Assembly: GCA_002423705.1 (NCBI GenBank)
Contig: DINW01000008.1
Span: 1-8,363, forward strand
Direction: 5' to 3'
Length of the DNA stretch: 8,363 nt
DNA from: Clostridium sp. UBA5530
Lineage (GTDB): Bacteria > Bacillota > Clostridia > Clostridiales > Clostridiaceae
The translations under genes were made by a program, and so were the position numbers. Shown piece by piece: positions 6,084 to 8,363 of the stretch. Each line of letters begins with the position of its first letter. Position 1 is the stretch's first letter. The notes under the pieces are model-generated. The model had not been told where the DNA came from, searched no databases, and worked only from the letters and a program-made list of their open reading frames with translations.

Positions 6084-8243
6084 ATGAATAGCATAGAGGA
6101 AATATTAAGCAAAGAGTTGAACGTAACCTTATCTCAGGTAAAAAGTGTAATGGACCTTTTAGATCAGGGAAATACAGTACCTTTCATAGCTAGATACAGG
6201 AAAGAGCAAACGGGCGGATTAAGTGATGAAGTTTTAAGAAATTTTAATGAAAGACTTACCTATTTAAGAAACTTAGAAAGCAGAAAAGAGGACGTTATAA
6301 GGTTAATAGAGGAACAAGGAAAGCTTACAGAGGAAGTTAGGAGCAATGTAGTTAAGGCATCTACTTTAACCGAAGTGGAAGATATATATAGACCTTATAA
6401 ACCTAAAAAGAGAACTAGAGCAACCATAGCCTTAGAAAAAGGCCTTAAACCATTAGGAGAAGAAATAGCTAATGGGACTTCTAAAGAGGAATTAGAGGAT
6501 TTGGCGTTAAACTATTTAGATGAAGAAAAAGGAGTAAATTCCATAGAAGAAGCTCTTCAAGGAGCTATGGATATAGTAGCTGAAAACATATCTGATGAAG
6601 CTGAGTATAGAAAGTGGATTAGAGCTTTTGTTTTTAGAGAAGGAATTATAGAAGTTAAGGGAGAAAGTAAGGAACCTACCCCTTATGAAATGTATTATGA
6701 TTATAGTGAGCCTGTAAGACTTATTCCCTCCCATAGGATTTTAGCCATAAATAGAGGGGAGAAGGAAAAAATTCTTACAGTTAAGGTAGCAACAAAGGAA
6801 GATAAAATAATAGAATATCTAAACAATAGGGTTATGGGAAAACATGAAAAGGAAAGCTACTACTTAGCTTTAGCAATAAGAGATTCCTTTAAAAGGCTTA
6901 TATATCCTTCTATAGAAAGAGAAATAAGAAGCGACCTTACAGAAAAAGGGGAAGATGGAGCTATCACTATTTTTAAGGCAAATCTTAAAGCGCTGCTTAT
7001 GCAAGCTCCTATAAAGGGAAAAGTAGTTTTAGGATATGACCCAGGTTTTAGAACTGGTTGTAAGGTAGCTGTACTAGACGATACAGGAAAATTTCTAGAA
7101 AAGGCTACAGTATACCCAACAGAACCTAGAAATGATATAAGAGGTACAATTAAAACCCTTAAGGAATTAATTTACAAATATAATGTGGATGTAATATCTT
7201 TAGGGAATGGAACTGCCAGCAGAGAGTCTGAGGAGGTTATTTCTTCTCTTATAAAAGAGGTTAAGGAAGAAAAGAATAGAGATATATATTATGTTATAGT
7301 AAGCGAAGCTGGAGCCTCAGTATATTCAGCATCGGAACTAGCTGCTAAGGAGTATCCAGACTTAGATGTTACCATAAGAGGAGCTATTTCTATAGGAAGA
7401 AGACTTCAGGATCCTTTGGCAGAGCTGGTAAAGATAGATCCAAAGTCTATAGGTGTAGGTCAATATCAGCATGATGTAACCCCTAAAAGATTAGATGAAT
7501 CATTAAGAGGGATAGTAGAGGACTGTGTCAATTCTGTAGGAGTAGATTTGAATATGGCAACACCATCATTGCTTTCCTATATAGCAGGTATAAATTCTAC
7601 TATTGCTAATAATATAGTAGCTTATAGAGAGGAGAACGGTAAGTTTACCTCTAGAAAAGAATTGCTTAAGGTTAAGAGACTAGGACAAAAAGCCTTTGAA
7701 CAGTGTGCTGGATTTTTAAGAGTTATGGAAAGCAAAGAAATGTTAGATAATACTTCTGTTCATCCAGAATCTTATGATGTTGCGAAAGCATTGATAAAGG
7801 AATTAGGATACTCTACAGAGGATTTAAAAAATAGAGAATTAGATGAAATAGATAAGAGAGCAAAGGAAATAGGCATTAATATCCTAGGAGAAAAGCTTAA
7901 CATAGGAACTATGACTCTTGAAGATATTATAAAAGAACTTAAAAAACCAGGGAGAGATCCAAGAGAGGATATGCCAAAACCAATATTTAAGTCTGGAGTT
8001 TTAGATATAAATCATCTTAAACCAGGAATGATTCTTATGGGAACAGTGAGAAATGTATCTGACTTTGGAGCTTTTGTAGATATAGGAGTTCATCAAGATG
8101 GTTTAGTTCATAAAAGCCAGATGGCAGATAGATTTGTAAAACATCCTTTAGATGTGGTTAGAGTAGGGGATATTGTGGAAGTGAGGATATTAGAGGTTGA
8201 TCTTAAAAGAAAGAGGATATCCTTGTCCATGAAGAAAGAATAA
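6084..8243 (+). CDS. tex: Tex-family S1 RNA-binding, transcription-associated protein
   Basis: Cytoplasmic nucleic-acid-binding protein, bacterial relative of eukaryotic Spt6. It was first described as affecting toxin gene expression in Bordetella and is implicated in transcription and RNA handling; the exact role in clostridia is not settled. The 719 residues are full length. The helical Tex N-terminal domain includes VPFIARYRKEQTGGL (32-46) and IYRPYKPKKRTRA (101-113). The YqgF/RNase H-like domain starts near 312 with VVLGYDPGFRTGCKVAV (314-330) and GNGTASRE (374-381). ISIGRRLQDPLAELVKIDP and GVGQYQHDV (436-465) lead to the helix-hairpin-helix region (about 495-550, SYIAGINSTIANNIVAYREE then LGQKAFEQCAGFLRV). 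The C-terminal S1 domain (645-717) has GTVRNVSDFGAFVDIGVHQDGL and ends RISLSMKKE. Start supported by AAGGGGAG 6 nt upstream. No frameshift or missing domain is seen. Confidence 0.97.
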   Translation: MNSIEEILSKELNVTLSQVKSVMDLLDQGNTVPFIARYRKEQTGGLSDEVLRNFNERLTYLRNLESRKEDVIRLIEEQGKLTEEVRSNVVKASTLTEVEDIYRPYKPKKRTRATIALEKGLKPLGEEIANGTSKEELEDLALNYLDEEKGVNSIEEALQGAMDIVAENISDEAEYRKWIRAFVFREGIIEVKGESKEPTPYEMYYDYSEPVRLIPSHRILAINRGEKEKILTVKVATKEDKIIEYLNNRVMGKHEKESYYLALAIRDSFKRLIYPSIEREIRSDLTEKGEDGAITIFKANLKALLMQAPIKGKVVLGYDPGFRTGCKVAVLDDTGKFLEKATVYPTEPRNDIRGTIKTLKELIYKYNVDVISLGNGTASRESEEVISSLIKEVKEEKNRDIYYVIVSEAGASVYSASELAAKEYPDLDVTIRGAISIGRRLQDPLAELVKIDPKSIGVGQYQHDVTPKRLDESLRGIVEDCVNSVGVDLNMATPSLLSYIAGINSTIANNIVAYREENGKFTSRKELLKVKRLGQKAFEQCAGFLRVMESKEMLDNTSVHPESYDVAKALIKELGYSTEDLKNRELDEIDKRAKEIGINILGEKLNIGTMTLEDIIKELKKPGRDPREDMPKPIFKSGVLDINHLKPGMILMGTVRNVSDFGAFVDIGVHQDGLVHKSQMADRFVKHPLDVVRVGDIVEVRILEVDLKRKRISLSMKKE

Positions 8244-8333
8244 GGTGAAAGTAAGCTTTAGGGTAAATTGGTTTATGTTTAAGTAATGAAAATATTAAAA
8301 TAGTAAGTTATTAGATAAAAAAATTGAATTCTA

Positions 8334-8363
8334 TTGCAATTTTTACCTAATAAGGTGTATAAT
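8334..8363 (+). promoter_or_regulatory. Probable sigma-A promoter for a gene beyond the right edge
   Basis: TTGCAA (8334-8339, four of six) and TATAAT (8358-8363, perfect) are 18 nt apart and end exactly at the window edge. The spacer contains the small inverted repeat ACCT-AATA-AGGT (8345-8356). The 90 bases between tex and this site hold no gene and no convincing GC-rich terminator. Confidence 0.5.

Noticed and set aside
1581..8243. A possible undescribed multi-gene system
   Set aside because: hpf, secA, prfB and tex are all complete, well-known housekeeping genes in a common Firmicute order. Nothing here suggests a defence, mobile or novel biosynthetic module.
8319..8344. Hairpin AAAAATTG/CAATTTTT as the tex terminator
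   Set aside because: It has only one GC pair in an 8-bp stem, a 10-nt loop and no separate T-tract. It overlaps the promoter-like sequence at the window end.

Overview
The window is low-GC, AT-rich DNA with AGA, ATA and TTA-rich codon use, strong GAGG-type ribosome binding sites and spacer-poor gene packing. Gene content and protein sequences point to a Firmicute of the Clostridium sensu stricto type. The order hpf-secA-prfB is the classical Firmicute arrangement. I cannot fix the species from this sequence alone.

Layout: positions 1-1036 hold, on the minus strand, the N-terminal 345 codons of a secreted zinc-type lipase (bacterial lipase family I.5). It runs off the left edge before the catalytic Asp and His. 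Positions 1037-1580 are a divergent, very AT-rich spacer. It has a probable lipase promoter with an 18-bp operator-like palindrome over its start site, two further inverted repeats, and candidate promoters for hpf. On the plus strand follow hpf (1581-2108, with a strong terminator at 2123-2163), secA (2347-4857, with its own consensus-like promoter and a hairpin terminator at 4876-4917), prfB (4940-6059, read through a programmed +1 frameshift at 5015-5021) and tex (6084-8243). The last 30 bases look like a promoter for a gene beyond the window.

How the genes fit together: the plus-strand block is housekeeping. Hpf parks ribosomes as inactive dimers, SecA drives export through SecYEG, RF2 ends translation at UGA and UAA, and Tex is an RNA-binding, transcription-associated factor. 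The lipase has a Sec-type signal peptide, so it is a likely SecA client, but it is divergently transcribed and looks like an accessory gene.

The strongest non-trivial observation is the autoregulatory frameshift in prfB. A simple ORF caller would truncate the protein to begin at a TTG at 5043. With the frameshift the protein is 372 residues and its SPF and GGQ motifs fall at 205-207 and 250-252. I see no CRISPR array, mobile element, tRNA, rRNA or evidence of an undescribed multi-gene system. The remaining leads are small regulatory elements.
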